Positions 15,169-22,189 of a stretch of DNA of 32,098 nucleotides are shown piece by piece. The notes below the pieces were generated by a model. That model saw only the letters and a list, made by a program, of their open reading frames with translations, searched no databases and had not been told where the DNA came from. This DNA comes from Anaerolineae bacterium (GTDB lineage Bacteria; Chloroflexota; Anaerolineae; Aggregatilineales; Phototrophicaceae). The stretch spans positions 1-32,098 of the forward strand of contig JACDGI010000011.1 of the NCBI GenBank assembly GCA_013821665.1, read 5' to 3'. Both the position numbers and the translations under genes were made by a program. How positions within the stretch are numbered: the first letter of the stretch is position 1; every line of letters starts with the position of its first letter.

Positions 15169-16455
15169 TTACACCTCCACCGAGGGTTGTACTTGAACCA
15201 CAGCCATCGCTGCTGCCGCTGCTGTACGATTATCCGCACGGATGATGCGGCTGTAGAGATACAGCACCGGACTCAAGATCAAGCCGCTGCACATCAGAGC
15301 CGCCCGGATGCCGAGTCGCTCACCAATGAAACCTACGGGTGGGCCACCCACGATTTGTCCGAACGCGTCAACCTGACTGGTCAAGGAGATGACCGTAGCC
15401 CGTACCGACGAATCGATGTGCTGGTTGATCCATGTGGTGTTGATCGGGCCGAGCAGGGTGCGGATCGTGCCGATGCCGATGTTGATGACCACCGCTATCA
15501 CAAAGTTCCCGGCCAAGGCAAACCCGAATAAACTGGCGACTAACAGCGCCGATAAAGCGAATGAGGCCCGTGCTAGCGTTTGACCGCGCTTCATATCGAG
15601 GCGCTTTTCCATCACACGCGTGGCGATACCATTGACCAAGTTGCCCACCAGACCGAGAGCGCCCAACCATACGACCGGTGGCAGCCCATGAAAGTCCGGC
15701 AGGACAAAACTCCGCAGCAAATGAGCATCACCGAGTCGGTCAAAACCCTCGCTGTACAAGCCGACGAAAAGACCGATACCAAGAATGGAGAGCAGCATAG
15801 GCCGCACGCGGATCAATTTCACACCCGCCCGCAGCGTATCCGCCATCTGGCCGAACGTGCTACGTTCCTCGGCTGGTGTGGGATGAAATCCGGTTTCCGG
15901 CATATACAAAACCATGCCGATGGCGATCACCAGAAACAACAAACCCGCCACCAAGATTGGCAGCGTGATCAGCAAGGTAGCAAGGATGATGCCGGTGATG
16001 CTGGCGACGATCCCTAGTAAACTGCTCAGGCGGCTGGAACGCAGGAACAAACCTCCGGCTTCTTCGGTACCAATTTCGTCGATGATCCACGCCTCGGTTG
16101 CCCCACTGGTGAAGGTATAACCGAAGCCCCACACGATATTAAACAGAAGCACACCCACGAAAGTCGGTGAGAAAGCCTGAAACACAAAGGCCGCGCTGAT
16201 GACGAAAAAGCCAATCACAATTGACAGTCGGCGGCTGTAGACATCAGCGATAATTCCGGTGGGAATCTCGCTGATAAAGATGGTGATTTCCAGCGCTGTA
16301 CCGGCTAATACCAATTGGATTGGTGACAGGCCAACAGTCTGAATGGTGAATACCATCATCACCAAGAAGCTCATGGAGAAGCAGATCGACATCCCCACGC
16401 TAAAAAAGAGATAAACATTTCGCGCGTCACGTTTGCGCGGATGAATTGAAAACAT
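15169..16455 (-). CDS. MFS-family exporter (drug-efflux type)
   Basis: 428 residues, 12 hydrophobic segments. The loop 2-3 motif is EIPTGIIADVYSRRLSIVIG, the variant of the MFS D-x-x-G-R motif common in Firmicutes/Chloroflexota drug-efflux and tetracycline-type transporters. The second half carries an equivalent MEKRLDMKRGQTL loop. Proton-coupled efflux of a small molecule is inferred from the family. Upstream lies an unusual arrangement: a promoter, a 20-codon leader ORF, and a 10-bp pairing that covers the region just before this start codon (16467-16476 with 16604-16613). Downstream genes are coupled to it (the 44-codon ORF, then the ABC exporter). The visible ribosome-binding site is weak (GTGAG, 11 bases away). 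Confidence 0.9.
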   Translation of the reverse strand: MFSIHPRKRDARNVYLFFSVGMSICFSMSFLVMMVFTIQTVGLSPIQLVLAGTALEITIFISEIPTGIIADVYSRRLSIVIGFFVISAAFVFQAFSPTFVGVLLFNIVWGFGYTFTSGATEAWIIDEIGTEEAGGLFLRSSRLSSLLGIVASITGIILATLLITLPILVAGLLFLVIAIGMVLYMPETGFHPTPAEERSTFGQMADTLRAGVKLIRVRPMLLSILGIGLFVGLYSEGFDRLGDAHLLRSFVLPDFHGLPPVVWLGALGLVGNLVNGIATRVMEKRLDMKRGQTLARASFALSALLVASLFGFALAGNFVIAVVINIGIGTIRTLLGPINTTWINQHIDSSVRATVISLTSQVDAFGQIVGGPPVGFIGERLGIRAALMCSGLILSPVLYLYSRIIRADNRTAAAAAMAVVQVQPSVEV

Positions 16456-16629
16456 ATCGGTTGTTACTCACTCGTGTTTGGAACAAGGCAGGCGCCCTGT
16501 TCGGCTGTTCATAAACTGAAAAGTCGCTACTCTGCCGGAAACCACGCGCGAAAAAGCAGCGGTCAGGCAGACTCAATAGGTTAGGTCATATCGAGGGTTG
16601 AAGCACGAGTGAGGAGACGAAGGCAGACG
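16456..16629 (-). promoter_or_regulatory. Structured leader, putative translation attenuator of the MFS gene
   Basis: In the minus-strand RNA, CUCACUCGUG (16613 to 16604) is perfectly complementary to CACGAGUGAG (16476 to 16467), which contains the only Shine-Dalgarno-like bases before the MFS start at 16455. A further 9-bp hairpin with one G-U lies at 16481-16502 (arms GAACAGGGC / GCCTTGTTC). UCUGCC occurs twice (16627-16622 and 16571-16566), and either copy can pair with GGCAGA (16536-16531), giving mutually exclusive structures. This resembles inducible attenuators of resistance genes. Confidence 0.6.
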
Positions 16630-16692
16630 TTACGAAGCGGCACTCACAGGAGCGTATCCAAAGCCGATATGAAGTTGTAAGCGTATTGACAT
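16630..16692 (-). CDS. 20-residue leader peptide ORF upstream of MFS exporter
   Basis: ATG 16692 has a near-ideal ribosome-binding site AAAGGAG (16706 to 16700) with 7-base spacing, better than that of the MFS gene itself. The product starts MSIRLQLHIGFG and ends PVSAAS before TAA. It sits about 36 nt behind a good promoter and 174 nt before the MFS start, in the arrangement typical of leader peptides whose stalled translation opens a downstream gene (known for erm, cat and several efflux genes). The arginine-leucine-containing N-terminus resembles stalling peptides only loosely. Codons 16-17 contain GUGAG, which can pair with part of the CUCACUCGUG element. Confidence 0.6.
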   Translation of the reverse strand: MSIRLQLHIGFGYAPVSAAS

Positions 16693-16734
16693 CGGAAGTC
16701 TCCTTTCGTTACATAAATAGAAGTTTCGTATAGA

Positions 16735-16763
16735 ACTATAACCGATTTTTGCGGCTGAGTCTA
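16735..16763 (-). promoter_or_regulatory. Promoter of the leader peptide/MFS/ABC operon
   Basis: On the minus strand: TAGACT (16763 to 16758), exactly 17 bp, TATAGT (16740 to 16735). Predicted start near 16728. Confidence 0.55.
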
Positions 16764-16944
16764 TCAGCAAATTATTGATTGCTCATGACCTGTCACACTT
16801 GTCCATTTGTGATGACTCGAACAAACGCGAACATTTCAGCACATCCGCACAAATGCGAATATCATATGGCATAAGATTTTTTAGGTAAAGTCAACAATTT
16901 AACTGTAATAATTTCGTCATCTTAAGGCTAAAGAGGTGAAATGA

Positions 16945-16973
16945 TTGCGCGCTGGCACGCGACGATGTAATAT
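16945..16973 (+). promoter_or_regulatory. Probable promoter of the 17039 binding-protein gene
   Basis: TTGCGC (16945-16950), 17 bp, TAATAT (16968-16973), overlapping a second candidate TATAAA (16971-16976). The rest of 16764-16944 is non-coding; it holds an imperfect direct repeat (ACAAACGCGAACAT at 16821, ACAAATGCGAATAT at 16849) of unknown meaning. Confidence 0.45.
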
Positions 16974-17038
16974 AAACTGCACAATCCTTAATGATTGTAA
17001 ATAAACTTTTTCAAGGACGGTTTTTTTAGGAGGCCAAT

Positions 17039-18775
17039 ATGTATCGTAAGTTGTCAGGAGTTTTAATAGCCCTGTCGGCGGTAATCATACTTGCCGCAGT
17101 AAGTTTGCCAATGGCAGGTGCTCAGGACGCAAACAAAGACGTTTACGGGCGTGATTTGCCAGCAAACGCCGCCCCATATGACCAACAAATTTATACTGGG
17201 TTATGTGATGCAACAGCTAAACAAATTTCATTTTCGTCTGTTATTACTGTCTACTCACGCATCTGCAACACTGATATGTTTGGCGACCCGCTGGTAAATT
17301 TGGATGAGAACCTCAACCTGATCCCCGGCGCAGCCGAAAAGTGGGAATCGTCAACCGATGGCTTGTCATGGTCTTTCCACCTTCGCCCCGGCCAGGTGTG
17401 GAGCGATGGTACCCCCTTGACCGCTAATGACTATGTTGCATCCTATCAATATATGGCTACTCCTTCGAGCGCCTATGACTTCGTGTGGATGTGGCAGGGC
17501 ACCATCAAGAACTGGTCGGAATCGGTTGCCGGTGAAGTCAAGCCGAGCGAAATCGGTGTGACCGCATCCGATGATAACACCGTTGTCGTCACCACCAATG
17601 GCCCGCGTCCTTACCTACCCGGTATGATGTACTTCTGGGCACCTATGCAGGCCAAGGCGCTGACCACCATCGGCCCTAACTATATTCTGGACCCGAAGAC
17701 CAGCGTTTCCTCCGGTCCATTCATGCTGTCAGAATTCAAACCGGGTGAAAGCATCAAGCTGGTTGCGAACCCGACCTACAATGGTTATCGCAAGCCATTT
17801 TTGAAAGAATTCAATTCCTTCTATGGTGACTTTCAAAATGGTAGCTTCCTCGCCTTCCAAAATCATGACATCGATACGGTCAATTACCAACAGCTTAGCA
17901 CTGCCGACTTTGATGTCATTTCCAAAGATCCGGTTCTGAGCGCCAACTATCGCCCGAACTTCGGTGATTTCCGTACCGACTATCTGCTGTTCGATACCTT
18001 CACCGCACCCTTCAATGATAAGAATGTTCGTTTGGCCTTCGCCAAGGCGGTTGATCGTGAATCCATCGTCAAGAACGTCATGGGTGCACAGGTCGCCATT
18101 CCGGCCCACTCGTACCTCGCTCCCGGCTTCCCTGCTTCGGATAGCGATGGTTCGCTGAAGGATATTCAGTCTTATGACTGTCCCGCTGCCAAGAAACTGC
18201 TGTCGGATGCGGGCTTCCCGGATGGTAAAGGTTTCCCGGCGCAGGAACTCGAACTACGTGGCGAAAATGATACACATCAGGCATGGTTCGTAGCCGTCGC
18301 CGGTTCGATCAGCCAATGTTTGGGTGTCACCATCACCACCAACAACATGGTTCAGAAGGATTACATGGACGGTTTGTTGGCACGTCCGACCACCGTTAAG
18401 TTCGGTGCCATCAGCTACGGCATGGACTACCTCGACCCCTCGAACATGTTGGGCGTATGGGTGTCCACAGGTCGTCAATCATGGGCAAATCCTGAGTTCG
18501 ACAAGCTGGTTAATGATGCCAACGTTTTGGTGGGTGATCCTGCCAAGCGCTTGGATATGTACAAGCAAGCCGAAAAGATCTTGGTTGAGGATGTCGGCGG
18601 TATCTTCATTGATCACCGCATTCTGGGTGACCTGTTCCAACCGTATGTCGCCGGTGACTGCTTCCGTCCTGATGCTCAGGGCGTAGGCGCTTGGCACTGG
18701 GGCAATGACTGGTGCTGGGGTTCAATCTACATCACCAAAGATGTAGCCAATTTCAAGACCTATCGCAATAAGTAA
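17039..18775 (+). CDS. Family 5 peptide ABC-transporter binding protein, canonical order
   Basis: 578 residues; TAGGAGG lies just before the ATG. The signal peptide has hydrophobic core LIALSAVIILAAVSL and cleavage near AGAQ, with no lipobox. Landmarks are in the usual order: LIPGAAEKWE (from 94), FHLRPGQVWSDGTPLTANDY (DGT at 123-125), SSGPFMLSEF (G226), NPTYNGY, VRLAFAKAVDRESIV, and the C-terminal DYLDPSNMLG region. It binds oligopeptides or similar solutes outside the membrane and delivers them to the permeases encoded from 19009. A strong terminator separates it from the permeases, which would let the binding protein be made in excess. Confidence 0.93.
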   Translation: MYRKLSGVLIALSAVIILAAVSLPMAGAQDANKDVYGRDLPANAAPYDQQIYTGLCDATAKQISFSSVITVYSRICNTDMFGDPLVNLDENLNLIPGAAEKWESSTDGLSWSFHLRPGQVWSDGTPLTANDYVASYQYMATPSSAYDFVWMWQGTIKNWSESVAGEVKPSEIGVTASDDNTVVVTTNGPRPYLPGMMYFWAPMQAKALTTIGPNYILDPKTSVSSGPFMLSEFKPGESIKLVANPTYNGYRKPFLKEFNSFYGDFQNGSFLAFQNHDIDTVNYQQLSTADFDVISKDPVLSANYRPNFGDFRTDYLLFDTFTAPFNDKNVRLAFAKAVDRESIVKNVMGAQVAIPAHSYLAPGFPASDSDGSLKDIQSYDCPAAKKLLSDAGFPDGKGFPAQELELRGENDTHQAWFVAVAGSISQCLGVTITTNNMVQKDYMDGLLARPTTVKFGAISYGMDYLDPSNMLGVWVSTGRQSWANPEFDKLVNDANVLVGDPAKRLDMYKQAEKILVEDVGGIFIDHRILGDLFQPYVAGDCFRPDAQGVGAWHWGNDWCWGSIYITKDVANFKTYRNK

Positions 18776-18793
18776 GCTCTAAAAGCACACTTA

Positions 18794-18834
18794 AACGGGC
18801 AGGGTGGGAAATAATCCGCCTCTGCCCGTTCCTT
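18794..18834 (+). terminator. Terminator after the binding-protein gene
   Basis: The outer stem AACGGGCAG (18794-18802) / CTGCCCGTT (18822-18830) continues inward with GGTGG / CCGCC and is followed by CCTTTA. The permeases begin about 175 bp further on, so read-through or a second promoter is needed for them. Confidence 0.8.
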
Positions 18835-19008
18835 TAGATAAAACAGACAGTTCTCAAAAGATTTTTCGGAGGGACGTACCAAACCTTTTTGAAAAATGAA
18901 CTTGTATAGTCAGAGTAGGTTAAAAAATCTACCGACGCTTTATTTTAAACTTGATAAAATAGATCGACTGGTTTTTAAAATCGTTTTTTCACTGCTGTAG
19001 GAGCCTCA

Positions 19009-19980
19009 ATGACAGGCTATATCATCCGGCGACTCATCGCACTCTTCTTCGTACTCTTTGCTGTTGCAACCGTCGTTTTCTTCTTGATGAACGCGGTCCC
19101 GGGTGGGCCGTTTAGTTTGGGTGAGCGTGGCTACGACGCAGTCGCACTCGCCAATTTACAACGCAAATACGGTCTGGATATACCTGTATTCCAGCGCTAC
19201 ATCAATTATCTGATCAGCGTTTTACACCTCGATTTTGGTTATTCCTTCGCCGTTCCCGGCCAACCGACGGTCATCAGTGTCATCCTTCGCACATGGCCTG
19301 TCACCTTGCAGGTCGGTGTGTATACCATCGTGGTATCCTTTGGCATAGGCTTGATTATGGGCATTGTGGCGGCTTACCGGCGTAATAGCTGGATCGATAA
19401 CCTTGTGACCTTTACGGCCACGCTCGGTATTACATTGCCGAATTTTATTGTCGCCAGCCTATTACTGCTGATCTTTGGCTATCAAAACGGCTGGGGTGAT
19501 CCTAAAAAATGGATTATTGCGCCGTTGTGGCCCAACGGCCCTGCCTTGTTATCATGGGATTATTTCTTGCCGGTCATCACCTATGCGTTGGCTCCTTTAG
19601 CGCTGGTAGCGCGTTACACTCGTTCTAGCGTGGCGGACGCGCTCGGCGCGGATTACATTCGCACAGCCCGCGCCAAAGGCTTGAGCGAACGTGCCATTAT
19701 GGTTCGCCACGTCATGCGTAACGCCTTAATCCCCATGATTACCGTGCTGCTGCCTCAAATACCCAACCTGCTCACCGGTTCGATTTTTATTGAAGTCGTA
19801 TTTGGCATTCCCGGCTTGGGTAAATTCTTCGTGACCAGCATCTTTTCACACGACTACCCCATGATTATGGGTTTGGTGCTGTTGATTGCATTTTTTTGGG
19901 GGATCACCTACCTCATCACGGATATTTTATACACACTGATCGACCCGCGTGTACGTATAAGCGGATCGGGGATCAGCTAA
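19009..19980 (+). CDS. Peptide ABC-transporter permease, DppB/OppB type
   Basis: 323 residues, TAGGAG before the ATG. The first helix is YIIRRLIALFFVLFAVATVV, with the conserved NAVPGGPF that follows it in DppB/OppB proteins. About six membrane helices. The cytoplasmic EAA loop that contacts the ATPase is DYIRTARAKGLSERAIMVRH (about residues 215-235). The ending ITDILYTLIDPRVR is standard. It pairs with the next gene, one base away, to form the membrane channel for peptides delivered by the 17039 protein. Confidence 0.95.
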   Translation: MTGYIIRRLIALFFVLFAVATVVFFLMNAVPGGPFSLGERGYDAVALANLQRKYGLDIPVFQRYINYLISVLHLDFGYSFAVPGQPTVISVILRTWPVTLQVGVYTIVVSFGIGLIMGIVAAYRRNSWIDNLVTFTATLGITLPNFIVASLLLLIFGYQNGWGDPKKWIIAPLWPNGPALLSWDYFLPVITYALAPLALVARYTRSSVADALGADYIRTARAKGLSERAIMVRHVMRNALIPMITVLLPQIPNLLTGSIFIEVVFGIPGLGKFFVTSIFSHDYPMIMGLVLLIAFFWGITYLITDILYTLIDPRVRISGSGIS

Positions 19981-19981
19981 T

Positions 19982-20908
19982 ATGGAAAATAAAGCGACCG
20001 TTGAAGGCACTGTGAAACCTGCTGCGCCTGTCACCTTGCGCGAAACCATCGTACAGCGTTCGCTTTGGATGGACGCTTTGCGACGTTTCCGCCGCAACCG
20101 TTTGGCAATGGCCGGTTTGGTTGTGCTGGCGATTTTGCTGCTGGTGGCAATCTTCGCTGATGTCATCACACCCTTCCCTTATGACCGCGTCTTTCTGAAC
20201 TTGCGCGCCAGTACTTTACCGGGGGTTGATCCTGCGCATCCGCTCGGCTTGGATACCTCCAGTCGTGATTATCTATCGCGCTTGATTTACGGTGCCCGAA
20301 CCTCCATGACCGTTGGCTTACTGGTTCCGATCATTGCCTTCTCGATTGGTATACCCTTGGGTTCGATTTCCGGTTACTTCGGTGGCAAGGTCGATTTCGG
20401 CATCCAACGGGTTATTGATATTGCTACCGCCGTTCCGCCGCTGCTGTTTGCGCTCTTTTTATTGAGCCTCCTCGGTAACGGCCTGCCCAACGTCATTTTT
20501 GTACTCGGTATCACGGGCTGGATTGAATCGACGCGTCTCACGCGAGCGCAGTTCTTGACCTACCGCGAAAAAGAATTTGTGACCGCCGCCCGCGCTTTGG
20601 GCGCAACTGGCCGCGAAATTATCACGCGGCATATTTTGCCAAACGCCATTTCACCCTTATTGATTAACTTCAGCATCGCCATTCCCTTAGCCATTTTTGC
20701 TGAAGCCGGCTTGAGCTTCCTCGGCATCGGCATTTCCGAACCCACGGCCAGTTGGGGCAAGATGGTCGGCGGCGGTATCGGTAATACCATTCGCGTTTAT
20801 TATCATCTGGCGCTCTTCCCAACACTCTTGGTGGCGCTCACGATGCTTGCATTCTCATTTGTCGGCGATGGCTTACAAGAAGCACTCGACCCGAACCGTT
20901 CGCAATAG
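19982..20908 (+). CDS. Peptide ABC-transporter permease, DppC/OppC type
   Basis: 308 residues; the start is one base after the stop of the DppB-type gene, so coupled. The cytoplasmic N-terminus contains the family's RRFRRNRLAMAGLVVLAIL. The periplasmic segment includes HPLGLDTSSRDYLSRLIYGA, and the EAA loop is EFVTAARALGATGREIITRH. The ending VGDGLQEALDPNRSQ is the classical DppC terminus. The matching ATPases (DppD/DppF) are not in the window. Confidence 0.95.
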   Translation: MENKATVEGTVKPAAPVTLRETIVQRSLWMDALRRFRRNRLAMAGLVVLAILLLVAIFADVITPFPYDRVFLNLRASTLPGVDPAHPLGLDTSSRDYLSRLIYGARTSMTVGLLVPIIAFSIGIPLGSISGYFGGKVDFGIQRVIDIATAVPPLLFALFLLSLLGNGLPNVIFVLGITGWIESTRLTRAQFLTYREKEFVTAARALGATGREIITRHILPNAISPLLINFSIAIPLAIFAEAGLSFLGIGISEPTASWGKMVGGGIGNTIRVYYHLALFPTLLVALTMLAFSFVGDGLQEALDPNRSQ

Positions 20909-20930
20909 CTTAAAACGAGGAACAATTGAC

Positions 20931-21404
20931 ATGAAACACCCCTCCCTTTCATCCTCTCTGTTCGTCATTGTCTCGTTAATGCTGGCTTTGATATTGGCGG
21001 CTTGTGGCGGGGGCGGTGCTTCTGCCACAGCCATTCCAACCTCGACCATCATCCCGACCTATCGACTCTTGACGCGAACGCCTGTCGCGGCTATTGAAAC
21101 AGCGGTCGCTACCCAAGCTGCTGAAAGCGCAAGTGCCGAAGCAAACGCTGGACTTGATCCTGAAGTCGTGGCACGGGGCAAAGCCCGTTATGACGCTTTG
21201 GCCTGCGCAAGCTGCCACGGTGAGGGCGGTGTAGGCACCGACAAAGGCCCTTCGTTGATCACTAACACCCTCAGTGACGGTGATTTCATCGCCTTCATGC
21301 GCTCCGGTGGTAAACTTGGCGCGGCGCATCAGTACGCCACCAATAAACTGAGCATCACAGGCGGCGAAGCCCTTTACCAATATCTCTTATCCCTGCGTAA
21401 GTAG
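20931..21404 (+). CDS. Cytochrome c lipoprotein
   Basis: 158 residues from ATG 20931 (AGGAA nearby); an earlier in-frame start inside the permease gene is rejected. Lipobox LAAC with Cys25, then a glycine and T/P/A-rich tether (GGGGASATA...IPTSTIIPTYR). A single class I cytochrome c domain begins at about 80 with the heme-binding C92-A-S-C95-H96 and ends in ITGGEALYQYLLSL. The usual Met-Pro sixth ligand position reads GAAHQYATNKLS, so the distal ligand may be a histidine or the earlier methionine in AFMRSGG. It is anchored outside the membrane as an electron carrier. It lies 22 bases behind the permease gene and is possibly co-transcribed, though no functional link is obvious. Confidence 0.88.
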   Translation: MKHPSLSSSLFVIVSLMLALILAACGGGGASATAIPTSTIIPTYRLLTRTPVAAIETAVATQAAESASAEANAGLDPEVVARGKARYDALACASCHGEGGVGTDKGPSLITNTLSDGDFIAFMRSGGKLGAAHQYATNKLSITGGEALYQYLLSLRK

Positions 21405-21415
21405 CCAAGCAATTT

Positions 21416-21994
21416 ATGAAGCTTCCTAACAAACTGCCGCCAGCAAGCAGAACCGATAAACGCTTATTGGCGGCCAGTGTCATCATTCTGCTCGCCAGTG
21501 CGGTCATCGCTGTTTTCGCCATCAGAAGTCGTATGGCACCCAGCCAGCCGACTTATGTGTCGGATTTCAATGGGGATAAGATCGAACAACCGCAAGGCAC
21601 CTTGGTACCCGGCGTTGCTGGATCAAGCGACCTCATCAACCGGATGACCGCCATAGCCAATTCCGAACCGCTGACAGGCCCCTTGGCTGATGAGGTTCAG
21701 GCGGTTGCCCAGATGGTGACCAATTGTCCTGATTATTCACAAGCCCGCCGTGACCAGATGAACTATCACATCGGCTGGTTGTTGCAACCCAATACCCTGC
21801 CTAAACAGATGTTGATCGCGCTCGGCAACAACGTCAACGGGCGTTTGATCCTCGGCATGTCGACCTTTACCTTGGAACAGTGGGGTGAGAAGCAGAAAGC
21901 TGCCAACTCCTGCTTGCTCCCCATCGGCAAAAAGCTCAACGATATGCTGGCTGCCAATGGCGAAGAACGCATTAAACAATTTGACGGCACATAA
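21416..21994 (+). CDS. Uncharacterised protein with N-terminal membrane anchor
   Basis: 192 residues. A basic N-terminus (MKLPNKLPPASRTDKR) precedes one membrane helix (LLAASVIILLASAVIAVFAI), leaving about 155 residues outside. The external part is helical with two cysteines (TNCPDYSQ, NSCLLPIG) that could form a disulfide. No known motif is recognised. It follows the cytochrome c lipoprotein by 11 bases, so the two probably form a small extracytoplasmic pair and may act together in electron transfer or assembly (inference from context only). Confidence 0.75.
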   Translation: MKLPNKLPPASRTDKRLLAASVIILLASAVIAVFAIRSRMAPSQPTYVSDFNGDKIEQPQGTLVPGVAGSSDLINRMTAIANSEPLTGPLADEVQAVAQMVTNCPDYSQARRDQMNYHIGWLLQPNTLPKQMLIALGNNVNGRLILGMSTFTLEQWGEKQKAANSCLLPIGKKLNDMLAANGEERIKQFDGT

Positions 21995-22004
21995 AATACA
22001 AGAG

Positions 22005-22142
22005 TACCCTGATTGCTAGTTCGCGTCTTTCAACCATATGATTGAGGGAGAAAGGAGGATTTTTGAAGTCCCCTCTGCCATGAAATGGAGAGGGGATTTA
22101 GGGGTGAGGATTGCCTCACAAATGCAACTAGCAATCACGGTA
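22005..22142. mobile_element. MITE-like element with 17-bp terminal inverted repeats
   Basis: The left end TACCCTGATTGCTAGTT (22005-22021) and right end AACTAGCAATCACGGTA (22126-22142) are inverted repeats matching at 16 of 17 positions. The element is flanked by AGAG on both sides (22001-22004 and 22143-22146), a plausible 4-bp target duplication. The 138-bp interior has no coding capacity and contains two hairpins: TCCCCTCT/AGAGGGGA (22069-22076, 22089-22096, with CCA/TGG inside) and GTGAGG/CCTCAC (about 22104-22119). It would need a transposase supplied elsewhere. Confidence 0.7.
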
Positions 22143-22189
22143 AGAGTGCTTTACCCTTCTGCTTGATGCAGAGCGCTCAATCGCCCATT

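Noticed and set aside
14163-15245. Two long plus-strand frames opposite the ABC exporter
   Set aside because: The ABC exporter on the minus strand has all catalytic motifs; these frames are histidine/glutamine-rich shadows.
16821-16862. Direct repeats ACAAACGCGAACAT / ACAAATGCGAATAT as operators
   Set aside because: Only 11 of 14 matches and no neighbouring regulator; too weak to claim.
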